Shown here: piece by piece, positions 1 to 8,792 of the stretch
How positions within the stretch are numbered: position 1 is the stretch's first letter
How the letters are laid out: the number at the start of each line of letters is the position of its first letter
NCBI GenBank assembly: GCA_905234765.1
Contig: CAJOIF010000013.1
Span: 32,958 to 96,957, forward strand
DNA length: 64,000 nucleotides
Direction of reading: 5' to 3'
Source: an uncultured Bacteroidales bacterium
Lineage (GTDB): Bacteria > Bacteroidota > Bacteroidia > Bacteroidales > F082
Notes under the pieces: generated by a model
Told to the model about the DNA's origin: nothing
Databases searched by the model: none
What the model saw: only the letters and a program-made list of their open reading frames with translations
Translations under genes and position numbers: made by a program

Positions 1-465
1 GGCTCCAGGGCCTGTTCCGCTGCCTTGCTCCGCGCCAAGGTGGATTCCATCGTGGCGGCAGCCCCCGAAGGCTACCAACCCAAAGTCATCATGATGGGTG
101 ACCTGAATGATTGCCCCACCGACCCAAGTGTATACGATGTGTTACGGGCGCGCCATCCCAGCGAGATGGAAGACGGCTGTCTCGTCAATCTGTTCGGGAA
201 GAACAACGGTTTGGACTTTGAGGGTACCCTGAAGCACCAGACCGACTGGCAGATTTTCGACCAAATCATCGTCACACCCGCCGTGATGGACGATAGTAAA
301 GGACTTCATTATCAGGAGGGTAGTGCTCGCATCTTCCATGCCGACTTCATGCTGGAAGACGATGAGACCTATCACGGTAAGAAGTTGTTCCGTACCTACA
401 TCGGTCCGCGTTATTTCGGCGGTTTCAGTGACCACTTGCCCGTTTATATTGATTTGACACGTTAA
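1..465 (+). CDS. Endonuclease/exonuclease/phosphatase (EEP) family protein, C-terminal part
   Basis: The reading frame is open from base 1, so the gene is cut by the left edge of the window and only about 154 C-terminal residues are visible. They carry the GDLND motif (metal and nucleophile site of the EEP fold) and, near the end, SDHLPVY, whose Asp-His is the catalytic pair of DNase I/sphingomyelinase-like phosphodiesterases. Bacteroidales have many exported members of this superfamily, but the N-terminus that would show a signal peptide or lipobox is missing. The substrate cannot be told from this part. The stop lies 45 bp before the next gene, which has its own promoter element. Confidence 0.85.
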   Translation, partial: GSRACSAALLRAKVDSIVAAAPEGYQPKVIMMGDLNDCPTDPSVYDVLRARHPSEMEDGCLVNLFGKNNGLDFEGTLKHQTDWQIFDQIIVTPAVMDDSKGLHYQEGSARIFHADFMLEDDETYHGKKLFRTYIGPRYFGGFSDHLPVYIDLTR

Positions 466-481
466 TCCAACAAAAAAGTCC

Positions 482-490
482 TATTTTTGC
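482..490 (+). promoter_or_regulatory. Bacteroidota -7 promoter element (EamA gene)
   Basis: TATTTTTGC fits the Bacteroidota -7 consensus TAnnTTTG and lies 19 bp before the ATG at 510. A TTTG at 453-456 may be the -33 element but the spacing (25 bp) is longer than usual. Confidence 0.5.
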
Positions 491-509
491 AGCCTCAAAC
501 CAAGACACC

Positions 510-1421
510 ATGTGGGTAATCTTATCTTTGACATCAGCCGTCCTTTTGGGCTTTTACGATATCTTCAAGAAGCAGACTGTCGTCGGCAACGCCATTATTC
601 CCGTCCTTTTTTACAGCACCTTAATCAGTGGACTGTTGTTCGTGCCGTTTGTGCTGCTGTCGAAATACCAGCCCGAATGGTTTGTGAGCGGCATTATGTC
701 AAAGCTTTACATTGAGCCGCTGACCGCCCGACAGCATCTGTTGATATTGGGTAAGACAGCCCTTATCCTTGCATCATGGATGTTCAGCTACTCGGCCATG
801 AAGCATCTACCTATCACTGTGGTGGGGCCCGTCAACCAGCTGCGCCCGGCTATTACGGTCATACTGATGTTCATTGTTTTTCGTGAGAGCCTGACTTGGC
901 TTCAAGGGACGGGTGTGGTCTTGGCCATTATATCGTTCTATTTCATGAACCGTTCTGGGAAGTTGGAGGGTATCAATTTTAGGTCGGACAAATGGGTGTA
1001 CATGTTGCTGGGTTCAGCCATCCTAGTGGCTTTGAGCGGTGTCTACGACAAGTTCCTCCTTAGCAAGGAAAGCATCTCGCCCTCTACCATACAGGCTTGG
1101 TACACCATCTATGATTTCCTGATGATGGCCGTGCTGTTTTTCGCAATTTGGTTCCCGACCCGCAAAAAACAACCTTTTGATTGGCGTTGGGGTATTGTAG
1201 CTATGGCGGTTTTCGTCACCGTGGCCGACATTATCTATCTCACTGGTTTGAAGCAGGATGCCGCCAAGGTGGTGCTCATCCCGCTCATTCTCTATGGGGT
1301 ACGTCTCGTAGTGTCGTTTGTCTACGGCATCTTCGGTTTCAAGGAAGAAAACATCCGCAGCAAGATTATCCCTTTGCTGATGGTTTTGGCGGCCTTGGTA
1401 TGCCTTTGCCTAAAGGCCTAA
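510..1421 (+). CDS. EamA-family (DMT superfamily) membrane transporter
   Basis: A 303-residue, highly hydrophobic protein with about ten predicted membrane segments arranged as two similar halves, as expected of drug/metabolite transporters of the EamA type. The first helix starts at the initiator Met (WVILSLTSAVLLGFYDIF) and the last ends a few residues before the stop. A conserved-looking proline-containing stretch, MKHLPITVVGPVNQLRPA, is typical of the first EamA repeat. The protein should sit in the inner membrane and export or import a small metabolite; the sequence does not show which. It has its own promoter element and is followed by a separately promoted acyl-CoA ligase, so the two need not be functionally linked. 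Confidence 0.85.
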   Translation: MWVILSLTSAVLLGFYDIFKKQTVVGNAIIPVLFYSTLISGLLFVPFVLLSKYQPEWFVSGIMSKLYIEPLTARQHLLILGKTALILASWMFSYSAMKHLPITVVGPVNQLRPAITVILMFIVFRESLTWLQGTGVVLAIISFYFMNRSGKLEGINFRSDKWVYMLLGSAILVALSGVYDKFLLSKESISPSTIQAWYTIYDFLMMAVLFFAIWFPTRKKQPFDWRWGIVAMAVFVTVADIIYLTGLKQDAAKVVLIPLILYGVRLVVSFVYGIFGFKEENIRSKIIPLLMVLAALVCLCLKA

Positions 1422-1543
1422 TTTTCAAAAACCTTGATCGAATTGAATGTCAAAAACAGTGAAAAACTCAACATTTTCCTTTGTGGAAAGTGAAGCAACG
1501 TAGTTTTTTCCTATTTTTGCTCTTTCATTGAAAGGAATTGATT

Positions 1544-3313
1544 ATGGAAATAAAAAGAGTATTTGACCTTCTCGACCACTATGTAGAGAAGTATCCCGAT
1601 CAGCAGGTGGCCCTTGCTGGAAAGAAGAATGGACAATGGGTGAACTATAGCTCACGCAGCTATCAGGAACACGCCAACTATCTCAGTTACGCCCTCATTG
1701 AATTAGGTATTGAGAAAGGCGACAAGGTAGCCATGATTCTGACCAATCGTCCTGAATGGAACATGCTCGACATGGCCATCAGCCAAGTCGGAGCCATCAA
1801 CGTGCCGGTGTATCCCACCATCAGCGAGGAAGACTATCGCTATATCCTGCACGACTGCGATGCCAAGTTAGTCATCATCGATGGTCTCTCCGTCATGAAC
1901 AAGGTGACCAATATCCTGCCTGATGCGCCCAATGTCAAGATGGTGTACACCATGATTGACCGTGAAAAATACCCTTATTTCGACCAACTGCTCCAACTTG
2001 GCAAGGACCATCCGCATGTTGAGGAGCTGGCTGCTCGCAAGGCCGCCGTCGACGAGATGGAATGCGCCACCATTATTTATACATCGGGTACTACAGGTAC
2101 TCCCAAGGGCGTGATGCTTTCGCACCACAATCTGATGAACCAGTTCCCCAACTTCCATTACACCATCAGCGACACTTCCAATAAGGCTTTTAGCTTCTTG
2201 CCCGTATGCCATGCTTATGAACGTGCGCTGAACTATTGCTACCAATACCGTGGCATGTCAATATACTATGCTGAGAGTTTGGGAACTATTGCTTCCGATA
2301 TGCGTGAGATTCATCCCACGATGATGTGCGCCGTGCCGCGTGTGCTTGAGCGTTTTTATGATGCCATCTACCAATCTGGCAAGAAGCAAAAAGGCCTCGC
2401 TAGGATGATATTCTTTTGGGCATTGCACCTCGGCGAACGTTACAAAATCGATTCCTCTAGCCGTCACTGGTTCTATGACTGGAAACTGAGCATTGCTGAC
2501 AAGTTGGTCTACAGCAAGATTAGGGCCAATATCGGTGCCGAGAGTTTCGACATTATCGTGTCGGGTGCTGCGGCCATCTCGCAGAAAATTGCAGGCTTTT
2601 TCTCGGCCATCAAGATGCCAGTGTTCGAGGGTTATGGACTCACTGAAACATCGCCGGTTATCGCGGTCAGTACCCGTAACCCACACGGACGCGAAGTGGG
2701 CTATGTGGGTCAGCCGTTGCCTGGCACCGAAGTGAAAATTGCTGATAGCGGTGAAATCCTTTGCCGTGGCCATAATGTGATGATGGGTTACTACAAGCAT
2801 CCAGAACTGACCAAAGAAGTCATTGACGAGGAGGGTTGGTTCCATACCGGTGATATGGGAGAGATTGACCAATACAACCGCCTCCGTATCACGGGTCGCA
2901 TCAAGAGCCTGTTCAAGACTTCGGGCGGCAAATACATCAACCCCGATGTTATCGAAGCCAAGTTCTGCGCCTCCAAGTTGATCGAAAACATCCTCGTGGT
3001 GGGCGAGAACCAGAAGTTCGCCGGTGCGCTTATCATCCCGAGTTTTACTGACCTGAAGGCATGGTGCGCAGAGGAGAAGATCCCGTATACCACCAACGAA
3101 GAGATGATTAAGCATCCCGAGGTGCTGAAGCGTTTTGCCAAGGAAGTCAACGAGTTGAACAAGGGTTTGGGAGAGACTGAAAAGATTAAGAAGCACGTGT
3201 TGCTTGCCGACGAGTGGAGCATCGCTAACGGCTTGCTTACGCCAACCCTGAAAGCCAAGCGCAAAATCATCATTGCCAAGTACAAGGATGTGATTGACAA
3301 GATGTTCGTCTAA
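1544..3313 (+). CDS. Long-chain fatty acid--CoA ligase (AMP-forming)
   Basis: Activates fatty acids to acyl-CoA through an acyl-adenylate. The 589-residue protein has the adenylate-forming superfamily signature YTSGTTGTPKGVM near residues 179-191, the A5 motif GYGLTETSPV around 365, and the hinge/ribose motif HTGDMGEIDQYNRLRITGR near 440, all in the normal order. Length is normal for the FadD15-like group common in Bacteroidota. A TTG six bases upstream is in frame, but the ATG at 1544 follows a purine-rich stretch and a TATTTTTGC promoter element (1512-1520) and is the better start. The gene ends in a bidirectional terminator shared with the convergent speA. Chain-length preference is unknown. 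Confidence 0.93.
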   Translation: MEIKRVFDLLDHYVEKYPDQQVALAGKKNGQWVNYSSRSYQEHANYLSYALIELGIEKGDKVAMILTNRPEWNMLDMAISQVGAINVPVYPTISEEDYRYILHDCDAKLVIIDGLSVMNKVTNILPDAPNVKMVYTMIDREKYPYFDQLLQLGKDHPHVEELAARKAAVDEMECATIIYTSGTTGTPKGVMLSHHNLMNQFPNFHYTISDTSNKAFSFLPVCHAYERALNYCYQYRGMSIYYAESLGTIASDMREIHPTMMCAVPRVLERFYDAIYQSGKKQKGLARMIFFWALHLGERYKIDSSSRHWFYDWKLSIADKLVYSKIRANIGAESFDIIVSGAAAISQKIAGFFSAIKMPVFEGYGLTETSPVIAVSTRNPHGREVGYVGQPLPGTEVKIADSGEILCRGHNVMMGYYKHPELTKEVIDEEGWFHTGDMGEIDQYNRLRITGRIKSLFKTSGGKYINPDVIEAKFCASKLIENILVVGENQKFAGALIIPSFTDLKAWCAEEKIPYTTNEEMIKHPEVLKRFAKEVNELNKGLGETEKIKKHVLLADEWSIANGLLTPTLKAKRKIIIAKYKDVIDKMFV

Positions 3314-3346
3314 ATGAAAAAAGGAGCCTAAGCTCCTTTTTTCATT
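3313..3346. terminator. Bidirectional intrinsic terminator between acyl-CoA ligase and speA
   Basis: A perfect 15-bp stem (3313-3327 with 3332-3346) around the 4-nt loop CTAA, with A and T tracts on either side, lies exactly between two convergent stop codons. It can terminate transcription in both directions. Confidence 0.9.
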
Positions 3347-5232
3347 TATTCCAAGTAAGTATACCCATAAAGTCCCGACCGGTAGTTGGAGAGGAATTCC
3401 TTTCCTTCCTCAACGGTGATTTTCCCTTCCTTCACGCACTTGGTCACCCAAGTCTCCACCGTGCGTACCAGTTTCTTCGGACTATACTGAACATATTCCA
3501 ACACATCGGCAACGGTCTCGCCATCGATGACTTGGTCGATGTAGTAACCCTTTTCGTCCACCGAGACGTGCACGGCGTTGGTGTCGCCAAACAGGTTGTG
3601 CAGGTCGCCGAGGATTTCCTGATAGGCACCCACGAGAAACACACCTATATAATAATGTTCCTTGTCGCTGAAGCTATGCAGCGGGATGGTGTGTTGCGTC
3701 GACTTGGCGACAAAGTTGGTGATTTTGCCGTCGCTGTCGCAGGTGATGTCCTGCAAAGTAGCGAGGTGGGTTGGGTTCTCGTCAAGGCGTTGGATGGGGA
3801 TGATGGGGAAGAGTTGGTCGATGGCCCAAAGGTCGGGCAGCGACTGGAACAGCGAGAAGTTGCAGAAGTACTTGTCGGCCAAAAGTTTAGGAAGAGAGGT
3901 AAAGTCTTCCGGCACGCGTTTCAGGCTGTTGGCAATATGGTTCACCTCGCGGGCGATGCTCCAGTACAGACGCTCTATCTTGGCGCGTGACTTAAGGTCG
4001 AGCAGTCCGAGGCTAAAGAGGTTGAGAGCCTCTTCACGGATTTCTTGGGCATCGTGCCAGATTTCAAGAGACGAACTCTTGGTGAGTTCTTCCCACGAGT
4101 CGTAGAGTTCCTTGATGAGTTCGTGATCGTTCTCTTCGGGCTCCTCGTTGTCGTCCCATTCGGGCAGTGAGGTCTTCTCCAGCACTTCGAAAATGAGGAC
4201 AGAATGGTGGGCGGTCAGGGCACGGCCCGACTCGCAGATGACGTTGGGGTGGGGCAATTCGTTTTTGTCACAGGCGTCCACGATGGTGTAGATGGCGTTG
4301 TTGGCATACTCCTGGATGCTGTAGTTGACAGAGCTGGCACTGCTGGAACTGGTGCCGTCGTAGTCGACACCAAGGCCGCCGCCCATGTCGACATATTCGA
4401 TATGGTAGCCCATCTTATAAAGTTGCACATAAAACTGTGCCGCCTCGCGTAGGGCTACGTTGATTTTCTTGATTTTGCTGACTTGGCTGCCGATATGGTA
4501 ATGAACCAGTTTCAGGCAGCTTTTCATGTCGTGTTCTTCAAGGAAGTCGAGCGCTTCCAAGAGCTCTGACGAAGTGAGGCCGAACTTGCTGCCGTCGCCG
4601 CCCGATTCTTCCCATTTTCCAGAGCCTGAACTGGCCAGTTTGATGCGCACACCCAGATTAGGCGTGACCTTCAAGCGGCGGGCGATCTTGGCGGTGGTCT
4701 TCAACTCGTTGAGTTTCTCGATGACGATGATGATCTTGCGTCCCATCTTCTGGGCGAGCAAGGCCAGTTCGATGAACTCTTCGTCTTTGTAACCATTGCA
4801 AACGATGAGCGAATCGGAATCGGTGCCGAGGGCGATGATGGCGTGAAGCTCAGGTTTGGAGCCGGCTTCCAGACCGATGTTGCATTTCTTGCCATGGCTG
4901 ACAATCTCTTCGACTACAGGCCGCATCTGGTTCACCTTGATGGGCATCACTACGAAGTTCTGTCCATGGAACTCATATTCCTTGGCGGCCTCCTTGAAGC
5001 AGGAGTCGATTTTGTTGATGCGGTCGTCGAGGATATCGGGGAAACGCAGCAGCATGGGAGCCGAAACGTCCCTAAGTGACAGTTCGTCAACGAGTTCCGG
5101 AAGGTCTATGGAAGCACAGCCTTCCTTGGGGGTCACGGTCATGTGGCCTTTTTCGTTGATGGAAAAGTAATTGCCGCCCCAACCTTTCACGTTGTAAAGG
5201 TCCTCGGAGTCTTCAATGCGCCATTTTCTCAT
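3346..5232 (-). CDS. speA: Biosynthetic arginine decarboxylase
   Basis: PLP-dependent decarboxylase of the alanine-racemase/ODC fold (group IV) that turns arginine into agmatine for polyamine synthesis. At 628 residues it has the length of biosynthetic SpeA. The PLP lysine is in VVMPIKVNQMRPVVEEI (about residues 94-110); other family motifs are HYHIGSQ, DMGGGLGVDY and CESGRALTAHHSVLIFEVLE. A TAGTTTTGC promoter element on the minus strand (5263-5271) lies about 30 bp upstream of the ATG, back to back with the promoter of the divergent sugar kinase. No other polyamine gene (agmatine deiminase, carbamoylputrescine amidase) is adjacent, so the rest of the pathway must lie elsewhere. Confidence 0.96.
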   Translation of the reverse strand: MRKWRIEDSEDLYNVKGWGGNYFSINEKGHMTVTPKEGCASIDLPELVDELSLRDVSAPMLLRFPDILDDRINKIDSCFKEAAKEYEFHGQNFVVMPIKVNQMRPVVEEIVSHGKKCNIGLEAGSKPELHAIIALGTDSDSLIVCNGYKDEEFIELALLAQKMGRKIIIVIEKLNELKTTAKIARRLKVTPNLGVRIKLASSGSGKWEESGGDGSKFGLTSSELLEALDFLEEHDMKSCLKLVHYHIGSQVSKIKKINVALREAAQFYVQLYKMGYHIEYVDMGGGLGVDYDGTSSSSASSVNYSIQEYANNAIYTIVDACDKNELPHPNVICESGRALTAHHSVLIFEVLEKTSLPEWDDNEEPEENDHELIKELYDSWEELTKSSSLEIWHDAQEIREEALNLFSLGLLDLKSRAKIERLYWSIAREVNHIANSLKRVPEDFTSLPKLLADKYFCNFSLFQSLPDLWAIDQLFPIIPIQRLDENPTHLATLQDITCDSDGKITNFVAKSTQHTIPLHSFSDKEHYYIGVFLVGAYQEILGDLHNLFGDTNAVHVSVDEKGYYIDQVIDGETVADVLEYVQYSPKKLVRTVETWVTKCVKEGKITVEEGKEFLSNYRSGLYGYTYLE

Positions 5233-5262
5233 TGTTTCAAGTTTAGAATGTTGTAATGGGCT

Positions 5263-5271
5263 GCAAAACTA
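5263..5271 (-). promoter_or_regulatory. -7 promoter element for speA
   Basis: On the minus strand this reads TAGTTTTGC, matching TAnnTTTG; 30 bp upstream of the speA ATG. Confidence 0.5.
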
Positions 5272-5281
5272 ATAAAAAGTC

Positions 5282-5311
5282 TTGGTTTTGCACGTTTTTC
5301 TTTATTTTTGC
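5282..5311 (+). promoter_or_regulatory. Promoter of the BadF-family kinase gene
   Basis: TATTTTTGC at 5303-5311 with TTG at 5282-5284 (18-bp gap). Because the -7 element overlaps the upstream in-frame TTG at 5308, translation must start at the ATG at 5326. Confidence 0.6.
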
Positions 5312-5325
5312 GGAAAATATTTGCC

Positions 5326-6171
5326 ATGAAACTAATCATTGATGGCGGTTCCACCAAAATGGAATGGATTCTCTTGGATAGAGAGGTGGTTAAAGACCGT
5401 TTCACTACGGAAGGATATAATCCCAATTATTCCGACCGTCACGACCTTGAAAATAGGGTTTTATCTGTGAAAACGCAGAGATTTGCGCCTCTACCCAACG
5501 AGATCCAATCCATCCATTATTACGGCACGGGCTGTGGCAACGAACGGAATTGCCTGATGATAAAGGACGTATTTCATTGTCATTTCCCCAATGCTGAAAT
5601 CCATGTTACGCACGACTTGATGGCGGCTTGCCATGCCGTATTGGGTCATGAAGAAGGTGTCGTCTGCATTCTTGGAACTGGCTCGAATTCATGTGTTTAC
5701 GATGGAGAAAACATTGTCAAAAGAGCCGTTTCCTTGGGTTATCTTGTCGGTGATGAGGGCAGTGGGATGCACATTGGGAGGGAAGTGGTGAGGGCTTATT
5801 TCTATGGTTTCATGCCCGCTGATTTGCGACAGCAATTTGATGCGACCTATCATCTTGAACTAAAGGATTTCATCCAACAACTTTATCAAGATGGTCAGCC
5901 TTCAAAATACCTGGCTACGTTTGCCAAATTCGCTGGTACACATCAAGACGTGCCTTTCATCCATGACCTGGTGAAAGAGTGTTTCGATGCGTTCCTCAAA
6001 GCATTTGTTCTTCGGTTTGAAGAAAGTAAAACAATGAAAATCAGTTTTATAGGATCTGTTGCCTATCATTTCCAAGGCATTTTGAAGGAATGTATAAAAA
6101 GCCATGACCTCACCATGGGCGAGGTCATGACATCTCCTGCTGAAGGTTTAGTGCGTTATTATTCCGAATGA
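5326..6171 (+). CDS. BadF/BadG/BcrA-type ATPase, probable N-acetylglucosamine kinase
   Basis: Actin-fold sugar kinase of about 281 residues. The N-terminal phosphate-1 loop is LIIDGGSTKMEW, the second phosphate loop is VCILGTGSNSCVYD (about residues 117-130), and GYLVGDEGSGMHIG follows. This set is typical of the Bacteroidota proteins annotated as N-acetylglucosamine kinases, which phosphorylate amino sugars recovered from peptidoglycan or glycans. The start at 5326 is preferred because the upstream in-frame TTG lies inside the promoter element. The gene stands alone, divergent from speA and convergent with a T9SS protein. The kinase assignment is by family; the exact sugar is inferred. Confidence 0.85.
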   Translation: MKLIIDGGSTKMEWILLDREVVKDRFTTEGYNPNYSDRHDLENRVLSVKTQRFAPLPNEIQSIHYYGTGCGNERNCLMIKDVFHCHFPNAEIHVTHDLMAACHAVLGHEEGVVCILGTGSNSCVYDGENIVKRAVSLGYLVGDEGSGMHIGREVVRAYFYGFMPADLRQQFDATYHLELKDFIQQLYQDGQPSKYLATFAKFAGTHQDVPFIHDLVKECFDAFLKAFVLRFEESKTMKISFIGSVAYHFQGILKECIKSHDLTMGEVMTSPAEGLVRYYSE

Positions 6172-6182
6172 AACTTGAAGCT

Positions 6183-6275
6183 GTTTTGAAGGCATGTCAA
6201 CCCATAGATACACTCCCTCCTTCGTCGGTCGGTATGACATGGGTTGCTTAGTGAGTGTATCTATGCCTTCAAAAC
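6183..6275. repeat. Nested inverted repeat between convergent genes
   Basis: Arm GTTTTGAAGGCAT (6183-6195) pairs with 6263-6275 and ATAGATACACTC (6204-6215) pairs with 6253-6264, so the right arm is one continuous complement of a left arm interrupted by 8 nt. CAACCCAT (6198-6205) can instead pair with ATGGGTTG (6239-6246). The long hairpin probably terminates both convergent transcripts, and its shape suggests a small palindromic interspersed element. Confidence 0.7.
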
Positions 6276-6278
6276 ATT

Positions 6279-8690
6279 TTAATGTTTCACGATACGGTGT
6301 GCGCTACTTCTGTTGCCAAAGTCCAGCTGAATCAGGTATGAGCCTTCGCTCAAGTCGCTCAAATCAAGTTCAATACACTTTTCGGCCACATCTTGTTCTT
6401 TTACCAAGCGGCCGTAGATATCATAAACGCGGATACTCTTAATGGTCTTCTCAGCCTTGATGCTCACCATCGAAGCGAAGGGGTTGGGGAAGATTTGGCT
6501 AGTCAACGTGTTTTCATCAACACTGGCCGTCGGTTGGAATTGAGCTTCGTAGTCTTCAGATTCCGTCACTGTGAAGGAGTAGCTGGCTTCGGTTGAGACT
6601 TGAATGCCGTTCTTTGTCCATTCGACAAAGATGAAGCCCTCGTTTGCTGTGGCCAATAGGTTGCAAATTTGTCCGTAGGTATAGGTGCCGCTACCGGAAA
6701 CGGTACCGCTTTCGCTCGGATTGGCAGTCGCACCGATCGTGTAACTGTTGGCAGAAAAGTGTGCAACAAAGGTTGCAGTTTCAGTTACCGTGAAGCTATA
6801 GGTCGGTTCGGTTGACACCTCGGTATTGTCTTTGGTCCAGTTGACGAAGGTGTAACCCACGTTGGCCGTGGCCGTTAGGGTGCAGACTTCGCCGAAATTG
6901 TAGCCACCACTACCGCTGACAACACCTCCTTCTTCTGGGGTAGCCACAGCTGTGATGACATAACCTTGTGTGGAGAAGTGTGCTACAAGAGTACGGTTGC
7001 TAATGACGGTGAAGGTGTAATCAGCATTGGCTGAAACTTGTGCTCCGTTCTCTGTCCAATTGATAAAGGTATATCCTTCGTTGGCCGTGGCGTGGACGGT
7101 GCAGCTTTGGCTGTAGTTGAACGTGCCACCACCACTGACGTTACCACCCGCACTCGGGTCAGCAGAGGCGGTGATGGTGTAGCTTTGGATTTGGAAATGC
7201 GCAACGTAGGCAGCTGATTCAGTAACAGTGAAAGTATAGCTGGCATTGGTGGAAACTTGTGTGCCATTTTTCGTCCAGTTGACGAAAGTGTAGCCTTGGT
7301 TGGCCAAGGCTGTCAAAGTGCAGCTTTGGCCGTAGTTGAACGCGCCACTACCACTGATGTTACCACCCGCACTCGGGTCGGCGGAAGCGGTGATGGAGTA
7401 GGTCTGAGTTTGGAAGTTTGCTACTAGGTTGCGGTCACCCTCCACGGTAAACGTGTAGTTGGCATCTGTGGATACCACGTTGCCATTTTCGGTCCAGTTG
7501 GTGAACGAGTAGCCTGTGTTGGCCGTGGCTGTGACGGTGCAAGAGGTGCCTTGGTTGTAGGTACCGCCACCTGTGACGTTACCTCCATCATTCGGATTGG
7601 CTGCCACTGTGACCGTGAATGATTGTGTTGGACTGGTGATAGACACCGTTTGGATGTTTTGGCCAATCATGGGATAGTTGGTGGATCTCACGCGGATTTG
7701 GTATTGACCGTCAGCTACATTGGGGATAGTAGCGGCAATGCTGCCACTTGTGGTGGTGGTGACACTCCCCAAAGCAGTGGGGTTGCTGAAACTGCCATTG
7801 GCATCGGAGAGTTCAGCAATGACTTGGTTGGCCGAGGCGTTTAGGTTGTCGGGTGACATGGTTCCTGTCAGAGTGAAAGGAATGGTAATGGCTTCGTTGG
7901 GCGCGAGGCTGCTTGAAGCCAGTTGCCCCATGCTGAGGGTGGGGCTGTAAATCAACAACACGTCATCAAGGAAAAGATCGTCGTTGGTGCTGCCTGTACC
8001 GGGCGTTTCGTTGGTAGTGGCCATGAGGAGGATGTAGTGCACATCAGTGCAGGGACCGTTATTGATGAAAGGGATGCTCAATCGGGTCCAGTTGTAAGCT
8101 CCGCCGTTGGCGGCAGTGCGTGTAAATCTTTGGTCAGCCGTTGCCACATGCATATTGGTGGGCTCTTCGGTGCCGTCGGCTTTAATCTTATAATCAGCAT
8201 TACCGTGTACGACAGCCTTTACTTGTGCTTTGTGGGAAGTGCTTTGGCTGCGGAAACATACCCAAACGGTGAGCGAGTCAGGGAGTTGGGTGATGGGCGT
8301 GTTGAACGCGTTTTGGTCGCGTTGCGTATAGTTGTAGTTGCTCGAACCCGCGGGCGTCATGCTGCCTGCGTTAATACGGCCATTGGTGACGGTGCCGTTG
8401 GCTGTGATACCGAAGACGCTGCTGGGAACCAGCCTGACGCTTTTCGAGCCAGATGAACCGGGGCGAGTTTGGCTGGACTGCTCAACGGAGCTCGGCATCA
8501 TGCTTGAGAATGAACCTGTTGCCGTACCGCCTGAGTGCCAATGCACGGGCTCGCTGACGGATTCTGTCTCGCGTGTGGTCCATTGTTCAAAGCCAGGGTT
8601 GTCGAATTGAGGGCCGTATTGGGCTGAAAGATTTAAACTTAAAATGCTGAAAAAGAAAACACTAAAAACGTTAATAAAAAGGTTCTTCAT
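6279..8690 (-). CDS. T9SS-exported protein with five InlB-like (Flg_new_2) repeats
   Basis: An 803-residue predicted cell-surface or secreted protein. A signal peptide (about residues 1-23, ending SLNLSAQ) is followed by a roughly 330-residue beta-rich region beginning FDNPGFEQW, which resembles carbohydrate-binding/jelly-roll modules but is not recognised with certainty. Five ~70-residue repeats follow, each running from a YxITAxAxPxxGGxVSGxG start to an xxYTFTVTExxxxxAHF end, the divergent InlB B-repeat type. The last ~75 residues are a T9SS type A sorting domain (FPNPF, then VYDIYGRLVKEQ). This protein belongs to the nW(T)KNG subtype of the repeat, unlike the WxDGNTDNPR subtype in the proteins at 16975 and 39279. 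Its ligand is unknown. Confidence 0.85.
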   Translation of the reverse strand: MKNLFINVFSVFFFSILSLNLSAQYGPQFDNPGFEQWTTRETESVSEPVHWHSGGTATGSFSSMMPSSVEQSSQTRPGSSGSKSVRLVPSSVFGITANGTVTNGRINAGSMTPAGSSNYNYTQRDQNAFNTPITQLPDSLTVWVCFRSQSTSHKAQVKAVVHGNADYKIKADGTEEPTNMHVATADQRFTRTAANGGAYNWTRLSIPFINNGPCTDVHYILLMATTNETPGTGSTNDDLFLDDVLLIYSPTLSMGQLASSSLAPNEAITIPFTLTGTMSPDNLNASANQVIAELSDANGSFSNPTALGSVTTTTSGSIAATIPNVADGQYQIRVRSTNYPMIGQNIQTVSITSPTQSFTVTVAANPNDGGNVTGGGTYNQGTSCTVTATANTGYSFTNWTENGNVVSTDANYTFTVEGDRNLVANFQTQTYSITASADPSAGGNISGSGAFNYGQSCTLTALANQGYTFVNWTKNGTQVSTNASYTFTVTESAAYVAHFQIQSYTITASADPSAGGNVSGGGTFNYSQSCTVHATANEGYTFINWTENGAQVSANADYTFTVISNRTLVAHFSTQGYVITAVATPEEGGVVSGSGGYNFGEVCTLTATANVGYTFVNWTKDNTEVSTEPTYSFTVTETATFVAHFSANSYTIGATANPSESGTVSGSGTYTYGQICNLLATANEGFIFVEWTKNGIQVSTEASYSFTVTESEDYEAQFQPTASVDENTLTSQIFPNPFASMVSIKAEKTIKSIRVYDIYGRLVKEQDVAEKCIELDLSDLSEGSYLIQLDFGNRSSAHRIVKH

Positions 8691-8741
8691 AGTCCAATGA
8701 ATGGTTAATAATTCGGCAAAATTAGGAAAAAGAATCGATGC

Positions 8742-8775
8742 TTTGGAATTGCTTGTCGTTTTTCCCTACTTTTGC
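8742..8775 (+). promoter_or_regulatory. Promoter of the 8793 gene
   Basis: TTTG (8742-8745), a 21-bp gap, and TACTTTTGC (8767-8775) match the Bacteroidota -33/-7 consensus closely. The -7 element overlaps the upstream in-frame start at 8772, which argues for the ATG at 8793. Confidence 0.7.
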
Positions 8776-8792
8776 GCCAAATTATTTCGTTT

